Below are positions 42,953-53,200 of a DNA stretch of 64,000 bases, one piece after another. Every line of letters begins with the position of its first letter. Positions within the stretch are counted from its first letter, which is position 1. The position numbers were made by a program, and so were the translations under genes. The notes below the pieces were generated by a model. The model worked only from the letters and a program-made list of their open reading frames with translations. It did not search any database and was not told the origin of the DNA. Source of the DNA: Flavobacteriales bacterium (GTDB taxonomy: Bacteria > Bacteroidota > Bacteroidia > Flavobacteriales_F > PHOS-HE28); assembly GCA_016721825.1 (NCBI GenBank), contig JADKHI010000002.1, positions 186,001 to 250,000 of the forward strand, given 5' to 3'.

Positions 42953-43055
42953 GGTCTCCTCGTTCTGGCCGCTGGCAAAGTAGAGGAGTGCGACATGCCA
43001 TGCACATGTTCTTGCAACGGGTTATGCACGATCGATCCCACGATCATGGAAAGCG

Positions 43056-43086
43056 GAAGGCCGCTCCCTTCGGGGGAACGGCCTTC
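43056..43086 (-). terminator. Terminator after clpB
   Basis: 13-bp stem with one C-A mismatch (43056-43068 with 43074-43086), 5-nt loop, 25 bases beyond the clpB stop. Confidence 0.65.
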
Positions 43087-43111
43087 AACGCCTGGGTCAC
43101 CTTGTTGATGC

Positions 43112-45763
43112 TTAGCCCTGTGGGGCCTTCGCCTTCCTTCCTTTCCCGTGTCCGTTCTGCTCATTCTCATCGATGGGCTTGCGGAACACGATCTTTCCGT
43201 CGAAGACGTCGATCACCTGTGGCACGCCGGTCTCGATGGTGCCGGCAATGATCTGGCGGCTCAGTTCGTTCAGCAGTTCCTTCTGGATCATGCGCTTGAT
43301 GGGGCGCGCGCCGAACTGCGGATCGTAGCCTGTGTGTACGATGTGGGCGATCAGTTCGGAGCTCGGGATCAGGTGGATGTCCTTCTCGGCGAGCTTCTGG
43401 GTGAGCAGCTGCAACTGCAGCACCACGATGCCGCGCACATCCTCCTTGCTGAGCGGGCGGAACATGATCACCTCGTCCACGCGGTTCAGGAACTCGGGGC
43501 GCACGGTCTTGCGCAAGAGGTCCATCACCTCGTTCTGGGTCTTGGTCACCACGGCTTCCACATCCTTCTTCTCGAGGTCCTCGAAATTCTCCTGGATGAT
43601 GTGCGAGCCGATGTTGCTCGTCATGATGATGATGGTGTTCTTGAAGTTCACCACGCGCCCCTTGTTGTCGGTGAGGCGCCCATCGTCAAGCACTTGCAGC
43701 AGGATGTTCCACACGTCGGGGTGGGCCTTCTCGATCTCGTCGAGCAGCACCACGCTGTACGGTTTGCGACGCACGGCCTCCGTTAGCTGACCGCCTTCGT
43801 CGTACCCCACATAGCCCGGAGGCGCACCCACGAGCCTTGAAACGCTGTGGCGTTCCTGGTACTCGCTCATGTCGATGCGGGTCATGGTGTGCTCGTCGTT
43901 GAAGAGGACCTCGCTGAGCGCCTTGGCAAGTTCGGTCTTGCCAACGCCAGTGGTTCCGAGGAAGATGAAGGATCCGATGGGACGCTTCTCATCACCCATG
44001 CCGGCACGGCTTCGGCGCACGGCGTCAGCCACGGCACGCACGGCATCATCCTGTCCGATCACGCGCTTGTGCAGCTCGTCCTCCAGCTTCAGCAGTTTCG
44101 TGCGCTCGGTCTCCAGCATGCGCGTTACGGGCACGCCGGTCCAGCGGCTCACCACTTCAGCGATCTCCTCCACATCCACTTCCTCCTTGATCATCTTGCT
44201 GGTGGACTGCATGGCGATGAGGTCGGCCTTCGCCTGGGCGAGCTCGTCCTCGGTCTCCTTCATGCGGCCATAGCGGATCTCGGCCACCTTGCCATAGTCG
44301 CCTTCGCGTTCGGCCTGTGAAGCGTCGAACTTCAGCTGCTCGATCTTCTCTTTCGCGTCGTTGATGTTCTCCACCAGGCCGCGCTCGCTTTCCCAGCGGG
44401 CCTTGAGGCCGTCACGCTTCTCGCTGAGCTCCGCCAGATCCAGGTTCAGCTGGTCCAGCTTCGGCATGTCGTTCTCACGCTTGATGGCCTCGCGCTCGAT
44501 CTCCAACTGCATGATGCGGCGGTCCACTTCATCCAGCTCCTCGGGCTTGGAGTTGATCTCCATGCGGAGCTTGCTGGCGGCCTCGTCGATCAGGTCGATG
44601 GCCTTGTCCGGCAGGAAACGATCGGCGATGTAGCGGGTGCTCAGCTCCACGGCCGCGATAATGGCGCCGTCCTTGATCAACACCTTGTGGTGGTTCTCGT
44701 ACTTCTCCTTCAGTCCGCGGAGAATGCTGATGGCGTCCTCGCGGGACGGTTCGTCCACCATCACCTTCTGGAAGCGACGCTCCAGCGCCTTGTCCTTCTC
44801 GAAGTACTTCTGGTATTCGTTCAACGTGGTGGCACCGATGGCGCGCAGTTCACCGCGGGCAAGGGCAGGCTTCAGGATGTTGGCGGCGTCCATGGCCCCA
44901 TCACCACCGCCGGCGCCCACCAGGGTGTGGATCTCGTCGATGAAGAGGATGATGTTGCCTTCCGCGCTGATCACTTCCTTCACCACGGATTTGAGGCGCT
45001 CCTCGAACTCGCCCTTGTACTTGGCGCCGGCGATCAAGGCGCCCATGTCCAGGCTGAAGACCTGCTTCTGTGCGAGGTCCTCGGGGATGTCTCCGCTCAC
45101 GATGCGTTGCGCGATGCCTTCGGCGATGGCCGTTTTGCCCACACCGGGTTCACCGATCAGGATCGGGTTGTTCTTGGTGCGTCGGCTCAGGATCTGCAGC
45201 ACGCGGCGGATCTCCTCATCGCGCCCGATCACGGGGTCCAGCTTGTTCTCCTTGGCGAGCTGGTTGAGGTTCTTCGCGTACTTGTTCAGCGCGTTGTAGG
45301 TCTCCTCCTGGCTCTGGCTGGTCACCTTGGCGCCTTTGCGCAGGTCCTTGATGGCGGCCACCAGGTCCTTCTTGGTCACGCCATTGTCCTTCAGCAACTG
45401 GGAGATGGTGTCGCCGGAATCGAGGATGCCGAGCAGCATGTGCTCCACACTGGCGAAGTCATCACCGAATTCCTTCAGGGCGGCCAGCGACTTGGTGAGC
45501 GCATCGGAACAGTGGCGGGAGAGGGTGATGGTCCCTCCCTGAACCTTGGGGTAGCCGCTCACAATGCGGTCCAGCGCCTGCTGCATGGCACCGATGTTCA
45601 CGTTCAGCTTCTTCAGCAGGAAGGGGCTCACGTCCTGGTCCACTTCCAGAATGCCCTTCAACAAGTGTCCGTTCTCCAGCACTTGCTGGCCGAGGCCCGC
45701 CGCAATGGTCTGCGCCTGCTGAATGGCTTGCTGCGAGCGGATGGTGAATTTGTTCAGGTCCAT
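43112..45763 (-). CDS. clpB: ATP-dependent disaggregase ClpB
   Basis: 883 residues. Hsp100 chaperone that pulls proteins out of aggregates together with DnaK. An N-terminal Clp_N repeat domain (NKFTIRSQQAIQQAQTIA...) is followed by AAA1 with Walker A GEPGVGKT and Walker B LFIDEIHTLVG, the long coiled-coil middle domain (about residues 405-525) that separates ClpB from ClpA/ClpC, and AAA2 with Walker A GTTGVGKT and VVLLDEIEKAHPDV. The C-terminus is a charged, His/Gly/Lys-rich tail. Length is normal. No heat-shock-type promoter could be identified upstream. Confidence 0.97.
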   Translation of the reverse strand: MDLNKFTIRSQQAIQQAQTIAAGLGQQVLENGHLLKGILEVDQDVSPFLLKKLNVNIGAMQQALDRIVSGYPKVQGGTITLSRHCSDALTKSLAALKEFGDDFASVEHMLLGILDSGDTISQLLKDNGVTKKDLVAAIKDLRKGAKVTSQSQEETYNALNKYAKNLNQLAKENKLDPVIGRDEEIRRVLQILSRRTKNNPILIGEPGVGKTAIAEGIAQRIVSGDIPEDLAQKQVFSLDMGALIAGAKYKGEFEERLKSVVKEVISAEGNIILFIDEIHTLVGAGGGDGAMDAANILKPALARGELRAIGATTLNEYQKYFEKDKALERRFQKVMVDEPSREDAISILRGLKEKYENHHKVLIKDGAIIAAVELSTRYIADRFLPDKAIDLIDEAASKLRMEINSKPEELDEVDRRIMQLEIEREAIKRENDMPKLDQLNLDLAELSEKRDGLKARWESERGLVENINDAKEKIEQLKFDASQAEREGDYGKVAEIRYGRMKETEDELAQAKADLIAMQSTSKMIKEEVDVEEIAEVVSRWTGVPVTRMLETERTKLLKLEDELHKRVIGQDDAVRAVADAVRRSRAGMGDEKRPIGSFIFLGTTGVGKTELAKALSEVLFNDEHTMTRIDMSEYQERHSVSRLVGAPPGYVGYDEGGQLTEAVRRKPYSVVLLDEIEKAHPDVWNILLQVLDDGRLTDNKGRVVNFKNTIIIMTSNIGSHIIQENFEDLEKKDVEAVVTKTQNEVMDLLRKTVRPEFLNRVDEVIMFRPLSKEDVRGIVVLQLQLLTQKLAEKDIHLIPSSELIAHIVHTGYDPQFGARPIKRMIQKELLNELSRQIIAGTIETGVPQVIDVFDGKIVFRKPIDENEQNGHGKGRKAKAPQG

Positions 45764-45913
45764 AGGATGATCGCCGAAGCCTCGGCGAAGGTGTTAGCGT
45801 GAATTCTCTAAAGTTCGTGCATTGGGAGCATCAACTGTGGCTCCGAAAGTGGAACGCTTGGATTTCCGCGCCAGCGTGTCAGAATGAAGAAGCTTGAAAT
45901 GACGAAAAGGCGC

Positions 45914-45942
45914 TTGGGGCTTGGGGTTCGCGGTTAACTTGG
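45914..45942 (+). promoter_or_regulatory. Promoter of the first giant T9SS gene (TTG-N18-TAACTTGG)
   Basis: TTG at 45914-45916, 18-base spacer, TAACTTGG at 45935-45942; the ATG is 4 bases further, so any transcript would be essentially leaderless. Confidence 0.4.
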
Positions 45943-45946
45943 CAGG

Positions 45947-48900
45947 ATGCGCTCGGTAATTTGGCTCATGTGCGCGCTGCTCGGAATGCCGATGCTGGCG
46001 CAAGGGCCGTATTGGGCACACGCCGTTGGTGGGCTTGGCCCGGACCAGGTGGTGGATGTGGTCTGCGATGCGGCCGGGGACATTTACGCAACGGGTGAGT
46101 TCAGCAACAGCTTCACCTTCGATGGGCAGGCGGTGGTGGCGCAAGGTGCTACCGATGCCGTTGTGCTGAAGGTGAACAGCAGCGGCGACCTGCAATGGAT
46201 GGTACGCGCCGGTGGTACGGACCTGGACCGGGGTGTATCCATCTCGGTGCGGAACGGAGCTGTTGCGGTTACGGGGCACTATACCGGAACGGCCGATCTG
46301 TTCGGGACAACGTTTACCTCGCAAGGCGGAACGATGGATGCCTTCGTGGCGCAATTGGATGCGCAGACCGGCGCGGTGCAATGGGTGCGCTCGGGCGGTG
46401 GTGCGCTGTACAGTGACCGAAGTGCGGGTGTGGCCCTGGCCGGCAACGGCGATGTGTTGGTGACGGGCGAGTTCAAGGGCACCGCCTTGTTCGATGCGCT
46501 GAGCCTGACGAGCATGATCGACCCGTTGACCTTGCTGCCGAGCTTCGATGTGTTCGTGGCGAGCTACTCTAATGCGGGCACGCTGCAGTGGTTGCAACAG
46601 GGCACGGCACCGCACGACGACAAGGGTGTGGCCATTGCTGCGGATGCTGCGGGTACGGTGTATGTGACCGGCCAGTACAGCGCCGACATCACCTTCGACC
46701 AGTTGCACGTGAACGCGCTGCAGAACAGCACCTTTCTGATCGCCTTTGATGCGGGTGGGAACGAGCAATGGTTCCGGAACTGCGGCGGGCCGAGCTATAC
46801 GGTAGTGCGCGACCTGGCGCTGAGCAGCACGGGCGATCTGCTGGTCTGCGGCGACATGCAAGGCGGAATGAACTACGACGACCCGGTGCCGGTGCCCATT
46901 GCGGCCGTGGACGCCTACAACGCCTACCTATTGCGGGTGAGCACGAGCGGCGCTTTGCAGGCTCATGTGGTGGAGGGCAGCACCAACTTGCTATCGGCGA
47001 ACGCGCTGTGCGAGCAGGGTGGGGTGGTGAGCGTGCTGGGCGAGTTCACATGCCAGTTCACGGGGTTGAGCGCGAACTACGGCGATGGCGTCTTCATGAG
47101 CACCGGTTCGAAGGACCTCTTCATTGCGCGCTTTGCACTTGCGGACCTGAGCTACCAAGCAGCGCAGCAGTTCGGTGGGCAGGGCGGCAAGCGTGCGGGT
47201 GGCTTGTGCGCGTTGGCGAACGGGGCCTTGGTGTTCAGTGGAAGCATGGAGCAGCACTTGATCCTGCCGAGCGATGGTGCAATGTGGGCTGGCTCGAGCG
47301 CCTGCCCGAACATGAACGAGAACATCGGCACCTATTGCAGCGATGCGCACTACGGCAAGTTCGAGGTGGTGGAAAGCGCAGGCATGTACGATGGCTTCCT
47401 CTCTCGCGGCTTCGTTCCGGGGCGATCACCGTACGACTTCTGGATCCGCGAGGCAGGTGGCGCCTGTGACCGGTCGCAGAAGGAAGTGTGCATACGGATA
47501 TATGGTGATACGGTCTCATCCTGTCCGCTGAGCTACGTGGCATGCGCGGATCCGGACTCGCCCCTGATGCCCTATCTGGAAGGACCACAGACGCCTTTCT
47601 CTCCTTTCCCTTGGGGGCCCTTCAGCTGGACCGAGGTACCTACTGTTCCGCATACGGCACCTGAACTGGACTTCATCTGGTCGGATGGTGGGGTGCAGCA
47701 CTACACGCTAGTGACCGCGAGCACCTTGCTGAGCGCGACCCTGAGCACACCGGACCAATGCTTCAGTTGGACGGACGATCTAGACATTGTCCTGTATCCT
47801 ATACCAACAGGCACAGTGTCCGACGGACTCGGGTTGAATGTTGTCGATCCGCTACCCGGGAGCATAACGGTGTGCGGCACCGACCCAGTTTGGTTGTGGT
47901 ACCCTACACCGCAGCCGGGGGAAACATATTACTGGTATGGGAATGGAACCGTGGTTCCGGGGGACAGCATACTGGCACAGATATCTGACACTTACTGGCT
48001 CATCGTGGAGAACGCCTATGGATGTCTTGATTCAACTGGAGTAGGAGTACTCTTCGTTTCCGCGAACCCACTACCCAACCTCACGGCGGACATCGACCTG
48101 CTGGATGGCTTGGGTGGGCCGTTGAACGGGGATACGCTTGTGGGCTGTGGTGCCTTCACCTCGGTGGGCGATGTTGAAGTGGAATGGTTCATCAACGGGT
48201 TGCCCTCCGCGTTCCCTGCTGGGCTGATCCAGGAGTTCAACACCTCGGGCGGATTGATCGGCGCCATACCACCGCCTTACTTCTGGTCCTTCCCCTTTCA
48301 GAACGGCACGGGCTGGTACACGCTGCCCTTCACCATCAACGTGTTCTGGCCCATCTGTTCGGATACGCTGACCATCCAGCAGATCGACAGCGTATATGTG
48401 ATCTCCATCGCAGCGCCGCAGTTCACGTTGAGCGGCCCTTTTGATCTGTGCGCTGGCGATACTGTGGCCATCCCTTTGCTGTGCGTGGACTGCGATTCCG
48501 TCGATTGGACAGGGCCAGGCATTGTATCGACCACCTTGATCGGGGATACGATCTGGGTGAATGCACCCGGCACCTATGTGGCCACGGCTTGGAACGAGGA
48601 AGCGGGCCTTTCCTGCCAGGCGTACTGGGCCGAAGACGTGGTGCTGTTGAACAGTCCCCCCATCATCATCGATCCGGCGGATGGCATTGTGTGCAACGGG
48701 GACAGTGCCTTGCTTTCCACACCGAGCATCGCAACGTCCTATGCCTGGAACGGCCCGGACGGCCCTTTGGCCACGAACAACGATTCCGTTTGGGTAAGTG
48801 ACCTTGGCGACTACTACCTCACCATCACCGATCCGGGCGGCTGCGTGCTGAGCAATGGTCCGGTGGAGATCACCGCTTATGGAACGCCGTACATGGAGTA

Positions 48901-50071
48901 CACTCCGGACAACGTGGTTTGCGGCGTTGGTGATGCGGTGACGATCCAGGTCTTCGCGGATCCTGCGGCCAACTACCAATGGCAACCGCCCTTACAAGGG
49001 AGCGGTGCAGTGCAAGTGGTGGATGCGCCGGGCAGCTATGTCTGCACGGTCACTTCCTGCGGCGTCACCTACAACCTGATCGCCACCATCAGTGGCCCGG
49101 TGGTGGACGCATCGGTGGCGGACAGTGGTGCCTTCGTGCTCTGCCCCGGCGATACCGTGCTGTTGAACGCGGCCCCCGGCCAGGCCAGCTACCAATGGAC
49201 CCCAGGTGGTGCCACCACGGCGCAGCTCGCTGTCACAGCACCCGGCAACTATCAAGTGCTGGCGAGCGATGTGTACGGTTGTCAGGACACTTCCACAGTG
49301 ATCAGCGTTCAGGCCGCGAACGTTGCCGAGCCTTTGGTGCTGCGTCCCGCCAGCGCGTGCGAAGGCGATACGGTGCTCCTACAGGCCCAAGGTTCCGGCC
49401 TGCTCAGTTGGTTCGATGACCAAGGCCAGCTTGTGGCACAGGGCAACAGCTTTTCCTATGGTCCTGCCGTTGTGGGAGCAACGTTCACGGTGGTGCAGGA
49501 GGAAGGCCTGTGCATCAGTGCCGGTCAGCAGCTTCCGCTCACGATAACGAACAGCCCCGGCGCGCCTTTGCTTGAAGGCGATGGTGCCTTGTGCGAAGGT
49601 GCGATCACCTGGCTCATCGCTTCGGGCGCAGGTGCTTCACAATTCCGTTGGACCACACCGGTCGGAACCATTTACACCGATAGCCTACAGGTGGGCCCTG
49701 CGACCGGCGCGGATGGAGGTGTGTATGCTTGCGTGGCGTTGTCCAACGGATGCGCCGGTACTTCGAGCGCGCTCGTGCTGACCGTCGAGCCATGCTCGCT
49801 CTTCATTCCGAACGTGTTCAGCCCGAACGGCGATGGCTCGAACGATGCCTTCGTGATCGAGAGCCCTACAGGCGCTGTGCTCAACCTGGTGGTCTTCGAT
49901 CGATGGGGTGGAAAGGTGCATGAGGAGCGCGGGCCACTGCTGCGCTGGAACGGCAAGCATGACAAGGGCGGTGGCCTTGCAAGCGATGGCGTCTACTACT
50001 TCGTGATCACTATGGCTGATGGCGTTGGCGCCGAGCGCAAGTGGACGGGCTATGTGCACCTTGTTCACTAA
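45947..50071 (+). CDS. Giant T9SS type B secreted protein (SBBP repeats, PKD/Ig-like modules)
   Basis: 1374 residues. A signal peptide (MRSVIWLMCALLGMPMLAQ) is followed by a beta-propeller region of SBBP type to about residue 430, with repeated GDIYATGEFSNSFTFDGQ-, GDVLVTGEFKGTALFD- and GTVYVTGQYSADITFDQ-like units. A Cys-containing linker and several Ig/PKD-like modules follow (for example CPGDTVLLNAAPGQASYQW). The end is the gliding-motility-associated type B sorting domain (IPNVFSPNGDGSNDAFVI ... VYYFVITMADG). Exported by the type IX system and probably surface-bound, perhaps an adhesin. A paralogue follows directly downstream. Confidence 0.92.
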   Translation: MRSVIWLMCALLGMPMLAQGPYWAHAVGGLGPDQVVDVVCDAAGDIYATGEFSNSFTFDGQAVVAQGATDAVVLKVNSSGDLQWMVRAGGTDLDRGVSISVRNGAVAVTGHYTGTADLFGTTFTSQGGTMDAFVAQLDAQTGAVQWVRSGGGALYSDRSAGVALAGNGDVLVTGEFKGTALFDALSLTSMIDPLTLLPSFDVFVASYSNAGTLQWLQQGTAPHDDKGVAIAADAAGTVYVTGQYSADITFDQLHVNALQNSTFLIAFDAGGNEQWFRNCGGPSYTVVRDLALSSTGDLLVCGDMQGGMNYDDPVPVPIAAVDAYNAYLLRVSTSGALQAHVVEGSTNLLSANALCEQGGVVSVLGEFTCQFTGLSANYGDGVFMSTGSKDLFIARFALADLSYQAAQQFGGQGGKRAGGLCALANGALVFSGSMEQHLILPSDGAMWAGSSACPNMNENIGTYCSDAHYGKFEVVESAGMYDGFLSRGFVPGRSPYDFWIREAGGACDRSQKEVCIRIYGDTVSSCPLSYVACADPDSPLMPYLEGPQTPFSPFPWGPFSWTEVPTVPHTAPELDFIWSDGGVQHYTLVTASTLLSATLSTPDQCFSWTDDLDIVLYPIPTGTVSDGLGLNVVDPLPGSITVCGTDPVWLWYPTPQPGETYYWYGNGTVVPGDSILAQISDTYWLIVENAYGCLDSTGVGVLFVSANPLPNLTADIDLLDGLGGPLNGDTLVGCGAFTSVGDVEVEWFINGLPSAFPAGLIQEFNTSGGLIGAIPPPYFWSFPFQNGTGWYTLPFTINVFWPICSDTLTIQQIDSVYVISIAAPQFTLSGPFDLCAGDTVAIPLLCVDCDSVDWTGPGIVSTTLIGDTIWVNAPGTYVATAWNEEAGLSCQAYWAEDVVLLNSPPIIIDPADGIVCNGDSALLSTPSIATSYAWNGPDGPLATNNDSVWVSDLGDYYLTITDPGGCVLSNGPVEITAYGTPYMEYTPDNVVCGVGDAVTIQVFADPAANYQWQPPLQGSGAVQVVDAPGSYVCTVTSCGVTYNLIATISGPVVDASVADSGAFVLCPGDTVLLNAAPGQASYQWTPGGATTAQLAVTAPGNYQVLASDVYGCQDTSTVISVQAANVAEPLVLRPASACEGDTVLLQAQGSGLLSWFDDQGQLVAQGNSFSYGPAVVGATFTVVQEEGLCISAGQQLPLTITNSPGAPLLEGDGALCEGAITWLIASGAGASQFRWTTPVGTIYTDSLQVGPATGADGGVYACVALSNGCAGTSSALVLTVEPCSLFIPNVFSPNGDGSNDAFVIESPTGAVLNLVVFDRWGGKVHEERGPLLRWNGKHDKGGGLASDGVYYFVITMADGVGAERKWTGYVHLVH

Positions 50072-50237
50072 AGGAGGCAGCGAAGTGCTGTCCAGCGTCG
50101 TCATGTAGGTGGCGGTCGGACCTGTATAGGTGAGCTTGAGGATGGTGAGGGTGAATGGTGTGGTGAACGGGGCGTCTGCTAAACTTGATAGCGAGTAGTT
50201 GAGGGAGGCGCCGGGAACCACGAACGACCGAAGGACC

Positions 50238-53200
50238 ATGATGCAGAAGCCCCACACCCTACGGATCCTCATCCTGTTCTTGATGGTCGAAGCGGCGGTG
50301 CAGCTTCAGGCGCAACCGCATTGGGCCTATAGCCTCGGTGGTGTGGGTAACGACCACGTGGCCGACATCCAAGTGGATGCAGCGGGGAACCTCTACATCA
50401 CCGGCGAGTTCAGTGGGGCCATCACCTTCGGCGGCCAGGGCTTCCAGTCGCAAGGCGGCTTGGACCTCTTCGTGGCGAAGCTGGATGCGGACGGTGGCTT
50501 GCTCTGGTTCCGCAGGGGCGGTGGTTATGGCATTGACCGGGGCGTGAAGCTGGCCTTGGACGGGGCAGGAAGTCTGGCCGTGGTGGGAGAGTTCATGGGC
50601 ACGGCGGATGTGTTGGGCAGCACCTTGCTGAGCACGGGCGGAACGGCTGACATGTTCATCGCGAAGCTTGAAGCCGCAACGGGCAACACGATCTGGGTGA
50701 AGCAGGGGGGAGGCGCTGCGGGCGCTGACCGACCCTATGCCGTCACCTTCTCGCCCAACGGAAATGTCACGCTGGCGGGGGAGTTCCGCGGCACGGCTAC
50801 GTGGGATGCACAACAACTCGTGAGCACACCGGACCCGATCACGCTGGCACCGAGCCTGGATATCGTCGTGGCGGCTTACTCGGCGGCGGGCAACTTGCTA
50901 TGGCTTCAACAAGGCGCGGCTGAATACACCGACCGATCCATCGAGCTGGTGAGCGACGCCGACAACGACCTCTACCTCTGCGGTCAGTTCAGCGACACCA
51001 TCACCTTTGATCAGACGCACAACAACGCGATGTACAACGCCACCTTCCTGTTGAAGTTGGACGCGGCAGGGGATGAGCAATGGTTCCGCCGTTGTGGTGG
51101 TGCGGTGTTCGATCACGTGCGCGACATGCAGCTCTGAAGCGACGGCAACCTGCTGCTCACCGGCGATGTGCAAGGCACCATGATCTACCTGGACAGCGTA
51201 CCGGACATGATCAACGGACAGGATCCCTACGCCTTCTACATCTTGAAAGTGAAGACCGATGGCGAGCTGCTTGGCTGGACGGTGAGCGGATCGGACAGCC
51301 GGATCAGCGCGCGCAGCATGGTGGAGCGCAATGGCACGGTCGCGGTGCTGGGTCAGTTCGAATGCAGCTGGACGGACATGACCACCATCCATGGCGCCGA
51401 CAAGTTTCTGGCGGTCGGTGATCAGGACCTCTTCGTGGCGCGCTTCGACCTGGCCTCGTTGGCGCGCATCGATGAACAGCAGTTCGGTGGTCCGCAGGAG
51501 AAGCTGGCAGGGCAGATCGTGGCACAGCCCAATGATGACCTCGTCTTCACCGGTTCCTTCGAACGCGGCCTGGTGTTCCCGGCGGATCTGGATGTTTTCG
51601 CAACCACGGCACCACCGATCGATCAGTACACGTACCTGTATCCGTATAGCATCGGCATCTGCAACGACCCCCTCATGGGTTCCTTCGCGGGCTTGGTGAG
51701 CTACGGGTTGAAGGATGGCTTCATCTCGAAAGGCTTCGTGGAAGGGCGCTCACCGTACGACTGGTGGAACCACACGGACACGGCCTGTGTCCATGTGATC
51801 GGCGACATCTGCATCACGGCCAACTACGACTGCGTGGACAGTGTGGTGCATTGCGGGCCGCTGCAGCTGATCCTGGATACGGAGCATAGCGTCACCATTA
51901 CCGACTCGATACAGGATGTGCTGACCGTAGGCCCCGAGCTCGATATCCTCTGGTCCAACGGCGACACCACGTTCGGGTCACTGGTGAATGCGACCGGTTG
52001 GTACTCGGTGCTGGTGGAGCAGCCTAACGGCTGCCTGAGCTGGACGGACAGCATCTGGGTGGTGATCAACCCCTTACCCGCCAAGCCGCTCCTGTCCGAT
52101 GATGTGATCGTCAACACGGATGAAGCCTTCCCTGGGACCATCACGCTCTGCGATCCCGATACGGCCTTGGTCTGGGTATCGAATCCTGATCCCAACTGCA
52201 CGTACACCTGGGTGCTCCCGTTCGATACCGTTCCACTTCTTGGTCTTACCTGCGTGGTGGATACATCCGGTTTCTACACCGTAGTAGCGATGACCGCCGA
52301 AGGATGCTCCCGGATCAACGGAGTGGAGGTGATCGACCTTCCGCCTGTGCCGATGCCGAACCTGAGCGCCGCCATCGCCATCACTTATCCGCAGGACGCT
52401 GACCTCAACGATTCCATCCAGGTATGCCCTTCAGAAGGTCGCCACCTGATCTTCGATGTGGAATGGTCTGTGAACGGTTCGCCTTACACCATACCGTTTG
52501 GCCTTACCGTGTACTACCAGTTCAATGGGGAAGGGTGGACCGCGTCCGTTGACAACAACACTGGCCAAGACCTCGGCTGGCAGAGCTCCACGGGCTGGTA
52601 CACGGATGTTCTGGAGATCATGGTCGTGAACGCCCCCTGCCTCGACGACACGTTGATATTCACCCTTACTGATTCGATCTACGTCGAAGTGTTGACCGCG
52701 CCTGTACTGGATCTGGAGGTGACCGGGCCGCAGTTGGTCTGTGATGGCGATACCGCGCTTTGGAACATCAGCTGCATCGGTTGTGACAGCTGGTCAGTGA
52801 ACCCCTCCTGGACCACCACGATCATTGGCGACAGCCTGCTGGTCGTGGACGATGTGTTCTACTACATCGACGCGTACGTGGTGGATACGGTCACCGGCTG
52901 TTCCGCTGGGGAGCAAGTGATCTACGAGCTCTTCAACCCCGGTGTACCCGAGCTGTTCGTGGACCCTTCCGACGGCATCATCTGCCCCAACGCCACCGCC
53001 ACCATCAGCACCAACGCTGCGGGCACGGATTACATCTGGTACGGTCCATTGGGCCCAGTGCCGAATGGACAACCCTCCGTGATCGTCGATACGCCAGGCG
53101 AGTACTACATGACCATGATCAACACCATGGGCTGTGCGCTCGCTTCCGATCCCATCCTCATTACCGGCTACGCTACGCCCTTCCTCAATGTGACCCCGGA

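Noticed and set aside
43020..43040. DnaA-box-like TTATGCACG near GATC-rich sequence, considered as part of a replication origin
   Set aside because: Only one imperfect box, no dnaA or other origin genes, no AT-rich unwinding element.
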